A stretch of 64,000 nucleotides of DNA. It comes from Rhabditoides inermis (taxonomy: Eukaryota > Nematoda > Chromadorea > Rhabditida > Rhabditidae). Under the pieces are notes generated by a model. It was not told the origin of the DNA. It saw nothing but the letters and a program-made list of their open reading frames with translations, and ran no database searches. The position numbers and the translations under genes are program-made. Shown piece by piece: positions 63,607 to 64,000 of this stretch (position 1 is the stretch's first letter; each line of letters begins with the position of its first letter). The DNA lies in assembly GCA_963966185.1 (NCBI GenBank), contig CAWZYM010000417.1, positions 100,001-164,000 of the forward strand, read 5' to 3'.

Positions 63607-64000
63607 TGCACGGCTTCCTTTCATTTCTGATCGCCTTAGACCGGCCGATCTACCACAATCGCTTCGTGATCTACCACATGATCTTTGTACGCCTATTTTG
63701 AAAATGCAGTTCAAATTCGTCGTGGCTATCGTCTCCCCGTAACCCTGTATCATGCATGTTCACGTGGTTGTTGTTTGATTTGAATGATATACTTGTGTGT
63801 TTCAGGTGCGATCAGTGTGTGAAACGTGACCACGAAACTGGTTCATCATATCTCTGCACTTCCTCCTCTCTTATCACATGAGTTTTCTTCCGATTGTTTC
63901 GTTTTAGTGTTCTTCAACCAATGTGTACCGATACGTTTTCCCAGGTACGTGTCTTTCTGGATGGCCTGCGACGGCGCGGACTAGTCAAGCCGTCACACCA
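63607..64000 (+). CDS. Two exons of an unidentified gene, cut by the window end
   Basis: Exon 63607-63686 (acceptor tcgtag, donor TTT-GTACGC) codes for HGFLSFLIALDRPIYHNRF plus VIYHMIF. It joins in phase to 63945-64000 (acceptor ttttcccag), which reads VRVFLDGLRRRGLVKPSH and runs off the window. Both have coding-like GC content at third positions. An alternative exon at 63807 would end the frame quickly (TGA after eight codons). No family recognised. Confidence 0.35.

Overview
The window looks like nuclear DNA of a nematode. The genes are split by many GT-AG introns. One gene encodes a seven-transmembrane receptor resembling the nematode serpentine receptor class T family, and several start codons lie 1 to 14 nt after an intron-type acceptor (ttttag/ttgcag), as expected for spliced-leader trans-splicing. 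The mobile elements (RTE-type LINEs, a Penelope-like element with an N-terminal GIY-YIG nuclease, tRNA-derived SINEs) also fit an invertebrate. GA/CT microsatellites fill introns and spacers throughout. No species is named, because nothing in the sequence fixes one.

Layout. 1-11.1 kb: gene-poor, repeat-rich, with one signal-peptide first exon (4.1-4.4 kb, minus) and one isolated exon (8.3 kb, minus). 11.1-27.6 kb: an 18-exon minus-strand gene for the delta subunit of eIF2B (EIF2B4), whose phases join without a break into 572 codons. Its introns hold an intact antisense RTE LINE, a 5'-truncated RTE LINE, a SINE and a 1-kb non-autonomous element, three of them with recognisable target-site duplications. 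28.4-31.4 kb: two minus-strand paralogues for small secreted proteins of unknown function. 31.8-51.8 kb: a plus-strand cluster with short spacers (230-500 bp): IMPACT (translation regulator, 270 aa), a one-finger C2H2 protein (319 aa), and two cyclin K-like genes. The first cyclin copy has lost its middle exons and carries a Penelope-like element between 296-bp identical direct repeats. The second is complete in layout but needs three single-base corrections. 52.1 kb: tRNA-Phe. 52.7-54.0 kb: short repeats and tRNA-like SINE copies. 54.1-56.5 kb: the receptor gene (minus). 56.5-59.4 kb: nothing convincing. 59.4-64 kb: exons that include mitochondrial ribosomal protein uS2, a 2-kb array of a 23-bp minisatellite, and the start of another gene cut by the window end.

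Two genes bear on the same pathway: eIF2B is the exchange factor for eIF2, and IMPACT dampens the eIF2 kinase GCN2. They are on opposite strands about 4 kb apart, and no shared regulation can be shown here.

The most unusual signals are: (1) copies of exon ends with their splice sites repeated inside the adjacent introns of at least three genes, including a 21-nt microexon that looks like a functional descendant; (2) five hairpins, four with near-identical loop ends, in the 5' region of the Penelope-like element; (3) a 967-bp inverted-repeat element with a 5-bp target duplication and its own small spliced ORF inside the reverse transcriptase; and (4) single-base frame losses at almost the same place in both cyclin K copies.
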